Assembly (NCBI RefSeq): GCF_001655005.1
Contig: NZ_LXET01000051.1
Location: forward strand, 7,033-71,032
Origin: Hafnia paralvei ATCC 29927
GTDB lineage: Bacteria > Pseudomonadota > Gammaproteobacteria > Enterobacterales > Enterobacteriaceae
Reading direction: 5' to 3'
Length of the DNA stretch: 64,000 nt
Shown one piece after another: positions 34,957 through 44,056 of this stretch. The first letter of the stretch is position 1. Every line of letters starts with the position of its first letter. The notes beneath the pieces are model-generated. The model ran no database searches. It had not been told where the DNA came from and saw nothing but the letters and a program-made list of their open reading frames with translations. Both the position numbers and the translations under genes were made by a program.

Positions 34957-35440
34957 GCTTATGCTTCCCCCACAACAGCAAAATCAGCGATATCCAACAT
35001 ATTCAGTCTCTTATACGTCTACATTACGAGGAGCAACCGCCACAAGTAATAAGAGCATCACGTGCTCTGAACCGACTAACCCAACCATAGGGTTAGCGAA
35101 AAACATCAAATAAGATAAAAATCAGGTAAGACTCCTCTATAGAGTCTCGCCTGCTGCATTTAGTTTCCAGCCATATACGACAAGAAGTAATGAATTGGAC
35201 ACTAAAAGCAGAGTGCGGGTCAAATACGAATCAGTAAGAATAATCCCTTTACAGAATTATACCCTTCATACTTAAAGCTATATCGGCGCTGGTTACGCTC
35301 ACTATTCACCCTATTTCTAGGACTATCCCTATTTAAAGGACATTCCCTGAAGAGACAGCACAAGCGTTATTCAAAAAGTCAGAATCTTCAGTCGTACAAC
35401 GCCAGTTATTTTGGATACAGCTTAGCAGTTAGCTGAAAAA
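34957..35440. other. nlpD-pcm intergenic region
   Basis: 484-base gap. It holds a small hairpin AGACTC/GAGTCT (35129-35134 with 35142-35147), with TGATTTTTATC beyond it on the minus strand, a weak candidate terminator for pcm but about 300 bases from its stop. A partial MITE-like repeat occupies 35258-35311. I see no gene; the nlpD promoter should lie near 34957-35050 but is not identifiable by eye. Confidence 0.5.
35258..35311 (-). repeat. partial copy of an enterobacterial palindromic intergenic repeat
   Basis: ATACCCTTCATACTT near 35259 followed by GGCGCTGGTTACGCTCACT and CACCC aligns with the reversed right end of the element at 47575-47690. Only this end is present. Confidence 0.45.
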
Positions 35441-36073
35441 TCAGGCTAATTCTCCCTGAACTAAAGGAACAAATCTTACCGGTTCGATAGACTCCACCAA
35501 GAAATCATGACCACGGCGCTGTACACAGCGCAGATGCTGGGTTTTATCAAACTCGCCGACGGGTAGAACTAAACGACCACCGTCGGCCAACTGCGCCAAC
35601 AATGCTTCTGGAATTTCAGGCGGTGCCGCGGTCACAATAATCGCATCAAACGGTCCACGCGACGCCCAGCCCTGCCAGCCGTCACCGTGACGCGTTGAAA
35701 CATTGTGTAAATCCAACTGCTTGAGGCGTCTTTTCGCCTGCCATTGCAGGCTTTTAATCCGCTCAACCGAGAAAACATGTTGAACAAGGTGTGCTAACAC
35801 CGCGGTTTGATACCCCGATCCGGTGCCAATCTCTAGCACTTTAGCCTCTGGCCCCACTCGTAATAGCTCAGTCATTCGCGCCACCATATAAGGTTGCGAA
35901 ATAGTCTGCCCCAAACCTATAGGTAAGGCCGTATTATCGTAGGCCTTGTGAGACATGGCCTCATCAATGAATTTTTCACGCGGTACTTCGGCTAATGCCT
36001 TTAGCACTCGCTCATCACCGATCCCTTGCTGCATCAACTGCTGCAATAAGGTCAGCACACGTCTATCTACCAT
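35441..36073 (-). CDS. pcm: protein-L-isoaspartate O-methyltransferase
   Basis: Repairs damaged Asp/Asn residues by methylating isoaspartate with S-adenosylmethionine. 210 residues (E. coli 208). REKFIDEAMSHKAYDNTALPIG and GQTISQPYMVARMTELL precede the SAM-binding VLEIGTGSGYQTAVLAHL (about 80-97); DAIIVTAAPPEIPEALL and RFVPLVQGELA complete the family pattern. Start ATG 36073 overlaps the surE stop by 7 bases, so the genes are translationally linked. surE-pcm-nlpD-rpoS order is conserved. Confidence 0.98.
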   Translation of the reverse strand: MVDRRVLTLLQQLMQQGIGDERVLKALAEVPREKFIDEAMSHKAYDNTALPIGLGQTISQPYMVARMTELLRVGPEAKVLEIGTGSGYQTAVLAHLVQHVFSVERIKSLQWQAKRRLKQLDLHNVSTRHGDGWQGWASRGPFDAIIVTAAPPEIPEALLAQLADGGRLVLPVGEFDKTQHLRCVQRRGHDFLVESIEPVRFVPLVQGELA

Positions 36074-36828
36074 TCCTCACCGACCTTAGTCTGTTCAAGC
36101 CACGAAGAAAGCAAATCCTGCGCGTGATATGCCGTTAAGTCCACCTGCAAAGGTGTTATCGAGACATAGCCTTGCTCCACGGCGGCAAAATCAGTATCTG
36201 GCCCAGCATCCTGTTTTTCCCCAGGAGGCCCAATCCAGTACAGATCTCGCCCACGTGGATCCTGCTGATGAATCACCTTATCAGCAGGGTGTCGACTACC
36301 ACAACGCGTCACTTTAATGCCTTTAACCTGTTCCAGAGGTAAGTCTGGAACGTTAACATTCAAAATTCGTCCCGTACGCAACGGGTATTGTGCCAATGCT
36401 TTCAGCAAACGGCACGTCACCTGTGCAGCAGTATCATAGTGCTGGAAACCATCAAGTGAAACCGCCAGCGCAGGAAAACCTAAGTGACGTCCTTCCATTG
36501 CCGCCGCGACGGTACCGGAGTAAATCACATCGTCTCCCAAATTGGGCCCCGCATTAATGCCAGAAACGACAATTTCGGGATGCGGCCGCATCAGGGCGTT
36601 AACGCCAAGGTAGACACAGTCGGTTGGCGTACCGTCAATCACACTGATGTCACCATTCGTCAGTGTCTCAATACGCAATGGCGATTCAAGCGTCAACGAG
36701 TTTGATGAGGCGCTGCGATTACGATTAGGCGCCACAACCTGTACCTGAGCAAACTCACGTAGCGCTACCGCCAACGTTTGAATGCCCGGAGCCATTACGC
36801 CGTCGTCGTTACTCAGCAAGATCCGCAT
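36067..36828 (-). CDS. surE: 5'/3'-nucleotidase SurE
   Basis: Metal-dependent survival protein and nucleotide phosphatase, 253 residues as in E. coli. MRILLSNDDGVMAPGI holds the metal-binding Asp pair; NRSASSNSLTL has the Ser ligand and SGINAGPNLGDDVIYSGTV the Asn. ATG 36828 (MRILLSNDDG) is used; the frame is open upstream, but it overlaps truD and the extra residues are not SurE-like. The true overlap with truD is 20 bases. Confidence 0.97.
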   Translation of the reverse strand: MRILLSNDDGVMAPGIQTLAVALREFAQVQVVAPNRNRSASSNSLTLESPLRIETLTNGDISVIDGTPTDCVYLGVNALMRPHPEIVVSGINAGPNLGDDVIYSGTVAAAMEGRHLGFPALAVSLDGFQHYDTAAQVTCRLLKALAQYPLRTGRILNVNVPDLPLEQVKGIKVTRCGSRHPADKVIHQQDPRGRDLYWIGPPGEKQDAGPDTDFAAVEQGYVSITPLQVDLTAYHAQDLLSSWLEQTKVGEEW

Positions 36829-37855
36829 TAGGGTTTTCCTGATTGAACAACTCACGCACAATACTGGTCGCAAAACTGCCTGCAGGAAGAGCGAATTCAA
36901 CTTCTACCGTCGCATCGTCCCACCAAGACCAGCTCATCTCCTGTGGTTTCACCAGCATTGCACGGCGCGCAGACTCCACTCGCTCACGCTTAACCAATGC
37001 CAGTAAATCGGCATAGTCTGCGATAGCTTGCTGCTCAAATTGGGCCGCTAAATCGCGCGTACCGAGATCGTTATCTCCTGGCAACGCCGCCGTAATCTGT
37101 AGCTCGCCGCCGTCAGTTCGCTGCTGCAAACTTTCTAACTCCTCGGCATTGGCGACAAACCAACTGCCGCGCCCAGTCAGTTGCATGGCATCGCCCAGCA
37201 TCACCTGACGCTGCAAGTCCTGCGCCAAACGCATATTCGTTATCTGATTGAACATAGCGCTACGTGCAGCCGAAAGATAGAAACTGCGTTTGGCTCGCTC
37301 TCTGACCTGAATTTCACCACGCGACCACTTGGCCGCCTGAATCAGGTTATTACCACCACGGCCAAAACGCTGGGCACCGAAATAGTTTGGCGCGCCTTCT
37401 GTCGCAATCGCCTGCAAGCGCTGCTCAACGTCGTCGCGGTCAGTGATATGGCGTAGTACCAAGCGGAAAGTGTTGCCTTTCAACGTACCAATTCGCAGTT
37501 TACGCAAATGGCGCGCACTGCGAACCACTTGGCAACCTTCCAAAATAAACTGGCTGAGGTCGGGTGACTCTTTCCCTGGCAGATGCAGGCAGAACCACTG
37601 TTCGGTTACCGCATGACGGTCTTTTAATCCAGCGTAGCTGACCGAACGTTGGGGAATTTTTGCGAAACGTGCGAGATTATCGGCGACGAACTGTGTATTG
37701 CAGCCTTCCTTGCGAATACGCACTAGGAGGTGTTCGCCTTCGCCATCGGGTTCAAAACCCAAATCTTCAGAGACGAAGAAATCTTCTGGGAAAGCCTTCA
37801 GAACACCGGTGCCCTGAGGACGCCCATGCAGATAATGGAGTGCATCAAAATCCAC
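36809..37855 (-). CDS. truD: tRNA pseudouridine(13) synthase
   Basis: Makes pseudouridine at position 13 of tRNA-Glu. 348 residues. Catalytic Asp lies in SYAGLKDRHAVTEQWFCLHLP (near residue 80). FGAQRFGRGGNN and the TRUD insertion domain region (roughly 155-300) are visible; NALGTRDLAA-type GDNDLGTRDLAAQFEQQA precedes the C-terminal part. It overlaps surE at its 3' end and follows ispF by 3 bases, giving the tight ispD-ispF-truD-surE-pcm run of E. coli. Confidence 0.97.
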   Translation of the reverse strand: MDFDALHYLHGRPQGTGVLKAFPEDFFVSEDLGFEPDGEGEHLLVRIRKEGCNTQFVADNLARFAKIPQRSVSYAGLKDRHAVTEQWFCLHLPGKESPDLSQFILEGCQVVRSARHLRKLRIGTLKGNTFRLVLRHITDRDDVEQRLQAIATEGAPNYFGAQRFGRGGNNLIQAAKWSRGEIQVRERAKRSFYLSAARSAMFNQITNMRLAQDLQRQVMLGDAMQLTGRGSWFVANAEELESLQQRTDGGELQITAALPGDNDLGTRDLAAQFEQQAIADYADLLALVKRERVESARRAMLVKPQEMSWSWWDDATVEVEFALPAGSFATSIVRELFNQENPNADLAE

Positions 37856-37858
37856 GCG

Positions 37859-38332
37859 TTACTCCTTAATCAACAATGCAACCGCTTCGCAGGCAATACC
37901 TTCGCCACGACCGGTGAAGCCTAATTTCTCTGTTGTCGTCGCTTTGACGTTAACATCATCCATATGACACTCGAGATCTTCGGCTAAGTTAACGCGCATT
38001 TGAGGAATATGCGGAGCCATCTTCGGTGCCTGAGCGATAATAGTGATATCGAGGTTACCTAAGCGGTATCCCTTGGCGCGGATGCGACGATAAGCTTCGC
38101 GCAGCAACGCACGACTGTCAGCACCTTTAAACGCCGGATCGGTATCGGGAAACAGTTTGCCAATATCGCCCAGAGCTGCAGCACCTAACAACGCATCGGT
38201 TGCCGCATGGAGCGCCACGTCACCGTCTGAATGCGCAAGCAAACCAAACTCGTAAGGAATACGCACGCCGCCAATGATCAGAGGGCCTTCGCCACCAAAT
38301 TTATGAACATCAAAACCGTGGCCAATTCTCAT
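37859..38332 (-). CDS. ispF: 2-C-methyl-D-erythritol 2,4-cyclodiphosphate synthase
   Basis: MEP-pathway enzyme for isoprenoid precursors; 157 residues. The metal ligands are in MRIGHGFDVHKFGGEGP (Asp and His near 8 and 10) and LLAHSDGDVALHAATDALLGA. ATG 38332 is selected because the protein then begins MRIGHGFD as in the family; the preceding in-frame codon is TTG. Product of IspD is not the direct substrate; IspE acts in between. Confidence 0.97.
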   Translation of the reverse strand: MRIGHGFDVHKFGGEGPLIIGGVRIPYEFGLLAHSDGDVALHAATDALLGAAALGDIGKLFPDTDPAFKGADSRALLREAYRRIRAKGYRLGNLDITIIAQAPKMAPHIPQMRVNLAEDLECHMDDVNVKATTTEKLGFTGRGEGIACEAVALLIKE

Positions 38333-38405
38333 CAAGCATTCTCCTTTGGAGGCTGTGTTAAAACGAAAAAGAGTAAAACAAAGGGGTATATCAACGCAGA
38401 AAAGA

Positions 38406-39113
38406 CTACGTGCGCTGCGACAGGTAAAACTGAGCTAACGCAAAATCTTCAGGCCTTGTGACCTTGATATTATCAGAACGGCCAGACACCAACAGGGGAT
38501 GATAACCGCAATACTCCAACGCCGATGCCTCATCCGTCACGTTAGCGCCTTCATTAAGCGCACGCGCCAGACACATCATCAGCAGCTCACGAGGAAATAA
38601 CTGGGGAGTTAATGCATGCCACAGCGCTTCGCGATCGACCGTATGCGCAATGCTGTTGATCCCCGCTTCCGCTCGTTTCATGGTATCGCGAACGGGAGCC
38701 GCGAGGATCCCGCCAACTTTAGATGTGTGCCGCAGGGCCAGCAAATTGCTGAGATCGTCTTGATGCAGACAGGGGCGGGCGGCATCATGCACTAACACCC
38801 AATGCGCATCTGTCGCCGCTTGTAGACCGGCAAAAACCGAGTCTGCACGCTGCGCACCGCCGTATACCACCTGTACTCGCGGATCGTTTGCCAGCGGTAA
38901 ATTGTAGAAATAGCCGTCATCAGGACTAATGGACACAACCACCCGCTCAACATCGGCATGACGCAGTAACGCCGCCACCGAATGTTCGAGGATCGTTTTA
39001 CCATCGATAGACAAATATTGCTTTGGGCAAGTCGAGCGCATCCGGCTGCCAACACCCGCGGCTGGCACAACGGCGACGACAGAAAAGAGTGGTGATTCGT
39101 CAGGAGCACTCAT
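38406..39113 (-). CDS. ispD: 2-C-methyl-D-erythritol 4-phosphate cytidylyltransferase
   Basis: Transfers CMP to methylerythritol phosphate in the MEP pathway. 235 residues. CTP-binding N-terminal motif VVAVVPAAGVGSRMRSTCPKQYL (about 12-34); LVHDAARPCL near 106; DIKVTRPEDFALAQ-type end (NIKVTRPEDFALAQFYL). Located between ftsB (upstream) and ispF (downstream), as in E. coli. Confidence 0.98.
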   Translation of the reverse strand: MSAPDESPLFSVVAVVPAAGVGSRMRSTCPKQYLSIDGKTILEHSVAALLRHADVERVVVSISPDDGYFYNLPLANDPRVQVVYGGAQRADSVFAGLQAATDAHWVLVHDAARPCLHQDDLSNLLALRHTSKVGGILAAPVRDTMKRAEAGINSIAHTVDREALWHALTPQLFPRELLMMCLARALNEGANVTDEASALEYCGYHPLLVSGRSDNIKVTRPEDFALAQFYLSQRT

Positions 39114-39242
39114 ACATTTTGGCTTGTAGTTATTAATATTAGGATTCGAACTGTTTAAGCCATTGTCATGAAACGCATACGCATTAAATCAGGCTCAACG
39201 TTATCGCTGACAGGCACCATTGGCAGATACTACTGACGGGGG

Positions 39243-39587
39243 CTAATTTCGTGCTGTAGACGATGAGGACGAAGGCATTGGCGAAGACTGAGTCGTACCA
39301 CCATTGCGTTTCGACTGATCAGGCACCAGACGATAGAATGTTTCGCCAGGTTTTATCATACCAAGTTCGTTACGTGCGCGTTCCTCAATGGCTTCTTGCC
39401 CACCATTTAGATCATCAATTTCAGCAAATAGCTGATCGTTGCGAGATTTCAGCTTGCCGTTATTAGCTTGCTGAGCCGCAACATCTTCTTTTACGCGCAC
39501 ATAATCATGGATACCGTTTTTGCCAATCCACAATGAATATTGCAACCAGCCTAACAGTATCAATAATAATAGCGTTAATTTACCCAT
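39243..39587 (-). CDS. ftsB: cell division protein FtsB
   Basis: Bitopic division protein of the FtsQLB complex, 114 residues (E. coli 103). Short cytosolic start, one transmembrane segment (LTLLLLILLGWLQYSLWIG, about residues 4-22), then a periplasmic coiled coil (VKEDVAAQQANNGKLKSRN). GMIKPGETFYRLVP is the conserved end that touches FtsQ. The Ser/Thr-rich tail (TTQSSPMPSSSSSTARN) is an extension. First gene of the ftsB-ispD-ispF-truD-surE-pcm run. Confidence 0.95.
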   Translation of the reverse strand: MGKLTLLLLILLGWLQYSLWIGKNGIHDYVRVKEDVAAQQANNGKLKSRNDQLFAEIDDLNGGQEAIEERARNELGMIKPGETFYRLVPDQSKRNGGTTQSSPMPSSSSSTARN

Positions 39588-39763
39588 TCACGCCCCCTGA
39601 AAAACCGCACAATCATCCCACAACTTTTAATGAGACTCCACACTAGAGGGAAAATTACTGCGTAATACAGGTTTCTCTTTAGTAAATGCGGATAACAAGA
39701 CCTCTTTATTGTGAATAGTTTAGGATTAATCATTATCAAGAGATGGAAAATAAAACAAAAAAA

Positions 39764-42010
39764 TTACAAACCACCACGAATTAAGCCGCCAAGCCCACGG
39801 CGCTCCATAAAGGCGGCGGTGAGATGACGAACCTCTGTCGACATTTGGCTTTCCAATACACGCTGAGCCAAGAAGCTTGCATCTTCGAGTTCAATAGTTC
39901 GCAGCAGGTATTTAATACGTGGAACGCTATGGCCGTTCATGCTGAGATTGCGATATCCCATTCCCACCAACAATAGCGCCCCCATCGGATCTCCCGCCAT
40001 TTCCCCACATACGCTAATCGGTAGATTCAAGCGGTCACACTCCTGAACCACCTGCTGCAATACGCGCAGCATCGCGGGATGTAAGCTGTCGTATAGTGAA
40101 GCTACGCGGGTGTTATTCCGATCGACCGCTAACAGGTACTGCGTTAAATCGTTCGTCCCAACGGAAATGAAATCCACGCGCTCAGCCAAAAATGGCAGCA
40201 GGAAAATCAGCGACGGCACTTCCAGCATTACGCCAATGCGCGGCTTGGGCAGTGCATAGCCGATCATCTCTTCAACTTCCCGCCCTGCGCGTTCAATCAG
40301 TCGTTTCGCCTCATCCACTTCGCTCAGGCTGGTCACCATTGGCAGAAGAATATTTAAGTTGCCGCTTGCCGCGTTGGCTCGCAACATGGCTCGAACTTGA
40401 ACCAAGAAGATCTCAGGTTGATCGAGCGTGATCCGAATACCACGCCAACCAAGGCTTGGGTTCTCTTCGCTGATCGGCATATAAGGTAATTGCTTATCTG
40501 CACCAATATCCAAAGTTCGCAGCGTTACTGGCTTATTTGGATTGATCTGCAGCATTCCTTGATACTGAGCCACCTGCTCTTCTTCAGAAGGGAAACCGCT
40601 TTGCAACATGAACGGAATTTCAGTGCGGTACAGCCCAACGCCATCCACTCGGCTGTCTTGACGCTGTTCATGTTCGGCGCTGAGGCCAGCATTAAGCATC
40701 ACCTGTACGCGTTCACCACTTTTCAACTGCGCTGGTTTTTCGGCGTCGTCCTCCGCCATCTTGCTTAGCACAATCTCTTCATTCACCAAGCGCTGATATT
40801 CATGTACCAATACAGGATCGGGAGCGACTAACACTTCGCCGCGGTAACCATCGACAATCAGCTGACGCTCATGCAGCAACGTCGGCTGAATATCAGCCCC
40901 CATTACCGTAGGCACCCCCATCGCACGCACTAAAATCGCCGCATGCGAGTTGGCCGCACCGTCACGCACTACGACGCCTAGCATACGTTCTTGAGGAACC
41001 TCAGCCAGAATAGTGGCCGTGAGTTCATCGGCAACCAAGATGAAACGTTCAGGCCATTGGTTGATGCCCGTTGCATTATCATCGAGATGGAAGAGCAGAC
41101 GTTGCCCCAGCGCACGCAGATCGCTCGCACGCTCGCGCATATAAGGATCTTGTAGATTGGCGAACTGTTCAGCAAAACGCTCGATGACCTGCTTCACGGC
41201 CCACTCGGCGACGGATCCGGCATCGATCTCATTCATCAACTCGCGTTTCAGTCTAGCGTCGTTGATCAGGTGAGAGTAAAGATCGAAAATCGCTGCGCTA
41301 TCTTTCTGGGAATTCGCCGTAAAACGTTTGCTGAAGCGACGAAACTCGGCGGAAGCATCTTCCAACGCCTGCGTCATACGCTCACGTTCACTTGCGCTAT
41401 CTAGCGTGGAGGCTTGAAAAACCTGCTCGAGTGACGGCTGACTAACATCCATCCACCCTTCACCAACGGCGATCCCCGGCGATGCGGCGATCGCTCTGAT
41501 CCTATTTTGCCGTAGGCGGCCAAACAGACCATTAAGCTGTGCCTGCGAGAGGATCCCTGCTAGCTGCGTCGCGAGCGTCACTAAGAACGACTCTTCCGTT
41601 TCATTGAACTGACGAGATTCACGTTGCTGCACGGCAAGAACGCCCAACAGTTGGCGGCGATAAATAATAGGTACACCAAGAAAAGCACGATAGCGCTCTT
41701 CTTTTACCTTTGGCACATATTTGAAACTTGGATGGCTCGGCGCATCAGCCAAGTTAATCGGCTCAGCCAAACGCCCAACTAGCCCGACAATTCCTTCGTC
41801 GAAAGCCAGCGTAACCACACGCCCACGCGGTTTTTTCAAACCGCGTGTCGCCATCAGGTAATAGCATTGACGATCGTTGTCAGCCAAATAAATGGAACAC
41901 ACTTCGGTGTCCATTGCCTGACAGGTTTCGTTAACGAGCACTTCCAATGCGTCAGTTAAGCTTGCGGCCGCAGCCACCTTCTCTACTATTTCCCGCAAAC
42001 GCGTGAGCAT
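39764..42010 (-). CDS. ptsP: PTS-Ntr enzyme I (EI-Ntr)
   Basis: First phosphotransfer protein of the nitrogen PTS, using phosphoenolpyruvate to phosphorylate NPr. Domains: GAF (residues ~15-150; DTEVCSIYLADNDRQCYY), swivelling phosphohistidine domain with the active His in RDGAANSHAAILVRAMGVPT (near 356), and PEP-binding barrel (SVGTNDLTQYLLAVDRNN, CGEMAGDP). 748 residues from ATG 42010, matching E. coli MLTRLREIVEKV. GTG 42022, four codons upstream, has GAGG before it and is an alternative start. Confidence 0.97.
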   Translation of the reverse strand: MLTRLREIVEKVAAAASLTDALEVLVNETCQAMDTEVCSIYLADNDRQCYYLMATRGLKKPRGRVVTLAFDEGIVGLVGRLAEPINLADAPSHPSFKYVPKVKEERYRAFLGVPIIYRRQLLGVLAVQQRESRQFNETEESFLVTLATQLAGILSQAQLNGLFGRLRQNRIRAIAASPGIAVGEGWMDVSQPSLEQVFQASTLDSASERERMTQALEDASAEFRRFSKRFTANSQKDSAAIFDLYSHLINDARLKRELMNEIDAGSVAEWAVKQVIERFAEQFANLQDPYMRERASDLRALGQRLLFHLDDNATGINQWPERFILVADELTATILAEVPQERMLGVVVRDGAANSHAAILVRAMGVPTVMGADIQPTLLHERQLIVDGYRGEVLVAPDPVLVHEYQRLVNEEIVLSKMAEDDAEKPAQLKSGERVQVMLNAGLSAEHEQRQDSRVDGVGLYRTEIPFMLQSGFPSEEEQVAQYQGMLQINPNKPVTLRTLDIGADKQLPYMPISEENPSLGWRGIRITLDQPEIFLVQVRAMLRANAASGNLNILLPMVTSLSEVDEAKRLIERAGREVEEMIGYALPKPRIGVMLEVPSLIFLLPFLAERVDFISVGTNDLTQYLLAVDRNNTRVASLYDSLHPAMLRVLQQVVQECDRLNLPISVCGEMAGDPMGALLLVGMGYRNLSMNGHSVPRIKYLLRTIELEDASFLAQRVLESQMSTEVRHLTAAFMERRGLGGLIRGGL

Positions 42011-42022
42011 GATTAAAGCCAC

Positions 42023-42556
42023 TTAACCTCTTTTACGGCGATAAGCAGGAGAGGTCCGCGCCGTTGGCGGGGTCACTTCCTGCAATGGCATGACCACAGG
42101 TGAGAATTCTTTCATCACCCGACGATATACATCGCGTTTAAATGAGACAACCTGACGCACCGGATACCAAAAACTGACCCAGCGCCAGCCGTCAAATTCA
42201 GGCGTACTACTCCTTTGCATGTTGATTTCAGACTCATTGCACATGAGCTGTAACAAAAACCAACGCTGCTTCTGGCCGATACATACCGGCTTCGTATCCC
42301 AACGCACCAAACGTTTAGGTAATTTATAGCGTAACCAGTTGCGGGTTGATGCAAGAATTTTGACATCTTTTCGCCCCAACCCTACTTCCTCAAACAGTTC
42401 GCGGTACATCGCCTGCTCGGCGGTTTCTCCGGGATTGATTCCCCCTTGAGGAAACTGCCAAGAATTCTGACCAAAGCGACGGGCCCAAAGAACTTGCCCC
42501 TGGCGATTACAGATTACGATACCCACGTTTGGGCGGTAGCCATCATCGTCGATCAC
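42023..42556 (-). CDS. rppH: RNA pyrophosphohydrolase
   Basis: Nudix hydrolase that removes pyrophosphate from mRNA 5' ends to trigger RNase E decay. 177 residues. Nudix box GGINPGETAEQAMYRELFEEVGL (starts near residue 37; the Glu residues of REXXEE bind metal). VWARRFGQNSWQFPQGG and DGWRWVSFWYPVRQVV are further family blocks. Upstream of ptsP with 12 bases between. DARS2-like DNA separates it from mutH. Confidence 0.98.
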   Translation of the reverse strand: MIDDDGYRPNVGIVICNRQGQVLWARRFGQNSWQFPQGGINPGETAEQAMYRELFEEVGLGRKDVKILASTRNWLRYKLPKRLVRWDTKPVCIGQKQRWFLLQLMCNESEINMQRSSTPEFDGWRWVSFWYPVRQVVSFKRDVYRRVMKEFSPVVMPLQEVTPPTARTSPAYRRKRG

Positions 42557-42655
42557 TGGACTACCTCAATAGCAAATTCGCAAGATAGGGTGATTGTTTC
42601 ACACTCCCCTGTGGCGGTAAACCACCGCATGAAATCGGGTAAAAAACGGATAACA

Positions 42656-43207
42656 TTGGGATAACTCACAGATTCAACCATAGTTATAAACATTACCCGG
42701 TGCCCAACGTCGTTTTTATTCACTTTTTCTGTGGATATATTTGTGTAGAACTTCAGGGGAAAGGGTGTAAACCTTTGGATAGCTCTAAAACACCAACTTT
42801 ACACATCCTGACATTAATCTTATATATCAGTCAAATAGACATAGATAATCCTATCACGGATGCGTAGAAATGTGATCTATGCACGCTTTGGATCTTAGCT
42901 TGTTTAAAGATCGTCCAATGACGATTTTATCCACAGCTTATTCTCAAAACTTGCACACTGAGGCGTCAATTTCCCAAAAAAACCCCTACGTCAAGCCTGT
43001 AAATCAAACCAGTGATCGGTAAATAAATGGGTTATCCCAAAAATCTGTGGATAAATAGGTGTAAGATCCTGTTCATTGTCGGTGTCTAGTCTTGCACAAC
43101 AAATTTTAGAAATTGCCGTAAAAACTATTTTTGAGATATTTTCTTTTATGAATCATGGTATTATTTCTGGCTCGATGTTATTCAATCCGCGTCAATATTT
43201 ACCCACA
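42656..43207. other. DnaA-box cluster at the DARS2 position (mutH-rppH gap)
   Basis: The gap between rppH and mutH (42557-43265, no gene) holds two perfect DnaA boxes, TTATCCACA at 42927-42935 (+) and TGTGGATAA at 43046-43054 (i.e. minus), and near matches: TGTGGATAT 42730-42738, TGTGTAGAA 42742-42750, CTTTACACA 42797-42805, TTATCCCAA 43032-43040, TTGGGATAA 42656-42664 and TTACCCACA 43199-43207. In E. coli the DnaA-reactivating sequence DARS2 lies in exactly this gap. It promotes exchange of ADP-DnaA for the active form and needs IHF and Fis. AT-rich flanks fit IHF or Fis sites, which I cannot place. Confidence 0.7.
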
Positions 43208-43265
43208 GCGAGCTGTGTGTTTTTTAACCACGCAGTGAGTTCTGTACAAAACGCATGAAACTTCA

Positions 43266-43955
43266 ATGATGACAACACCTCAACTGCCAACTGCCGCTCC
43301 CGAAAATGTGCAACAACTGTTAAATCGAGCCCAGTCATTGGCCGGTTATACTCTGGGCGAATTGGCATCCAAGGCAGCCGTGGCTATTCCACGCGATCTC
43401 AAACGCGACAAAGGATGGGTCGGCATGCTGCTGGAGCTTTACCTTGGCGCAAGCGCAGGCAGCAAACCCGAGCAGGATTTTCCTGAAATCGGCGTAGAGT
43501 TAAAAACCATCCCTATTGATAGAAGCGGAAAACCGCTAGAAACCACTTTCGTGTGTGTCGCTCCCTTGACGGGAAATAGCGGCATTACCTGGGAGTCCAG
43601 CCACGTACGCCATAAGCTTCAGCGTGTGTTGTGGATCCCCGTTGAAGGCGAACGCCAAATTCCATTAGAACAGCGCCGAGTGGGTAGCCCCCTACTCTGG
43701 ACACCCAGCCCAGAAGAAGACGAGCAACTTAAACGCGATTGGGAAGAATTGATGGATATGATCGTACTGGGGAAAGTTGAGCGTATTACCGCTCGCCACG
43801 GCGAAGTGCTGCAAATTCGTCCGAAAGCGGCAAATAGCCGCGCGCTAACCGAAGCCACAGGCGAGCATGGTGAACCGATTCACACCTTACCCCGTGGTTT
43901 TTACCTGAAGAAAAACTTCACCGCAGCCCTTCTCGCACGGCACTTTCTACTCTGA
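43266..43955 (+). CDS. mutH: DNA mismatch repair endonuclease MutH
   Basis: Nicks the unmethylated strand at hemimethylated GATC during mismatch repair. 229 residues. Active-site DX(n)EXK is in SKPEQDFPEIGVELKTIP (near 66-80). AGYTLGELASKAAVAIP at the start and RPKAANSRALTEATG, LPRGFYLKKNFTAALLARHF at the end are conserved. Tandem ATGs at 43266 and 43269 leave the start uncertain by one codon. Downstream of the DARS2-like region. MutS is 10 kb away in this window, MutL is not present. Confidence 0.97.
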   Translation: MMTTPQLPTAAPENVQQLLNRAQSLAGYTLGELASKAAVAIPRDLKRDKGWVGMLLELYLGASAGSKPEQDFPEIGVELKTIPIDRSGKPLETTFVCVAPLTGNSGITWESSHVRHKLQRVLWIPVEGERQIPLEQRRVGSPLLWTPSPEEDEQLKRDWEELMDMIVLGKVERITARHGEVLQIRPKAANSRALTEATGEHGEPIHTLPRGFYLKKNFTAALLARHFLL

Positions 43956-44056
43956 TTCTGACCGCTCGCAATGAATTTCAATACGTCCTAAGGCTCCCTG
44001 AAGTCTCAAGAAGGCGTATAATCTTCGTTTAACGTTTATTTAGGTAGTATTTCGTC

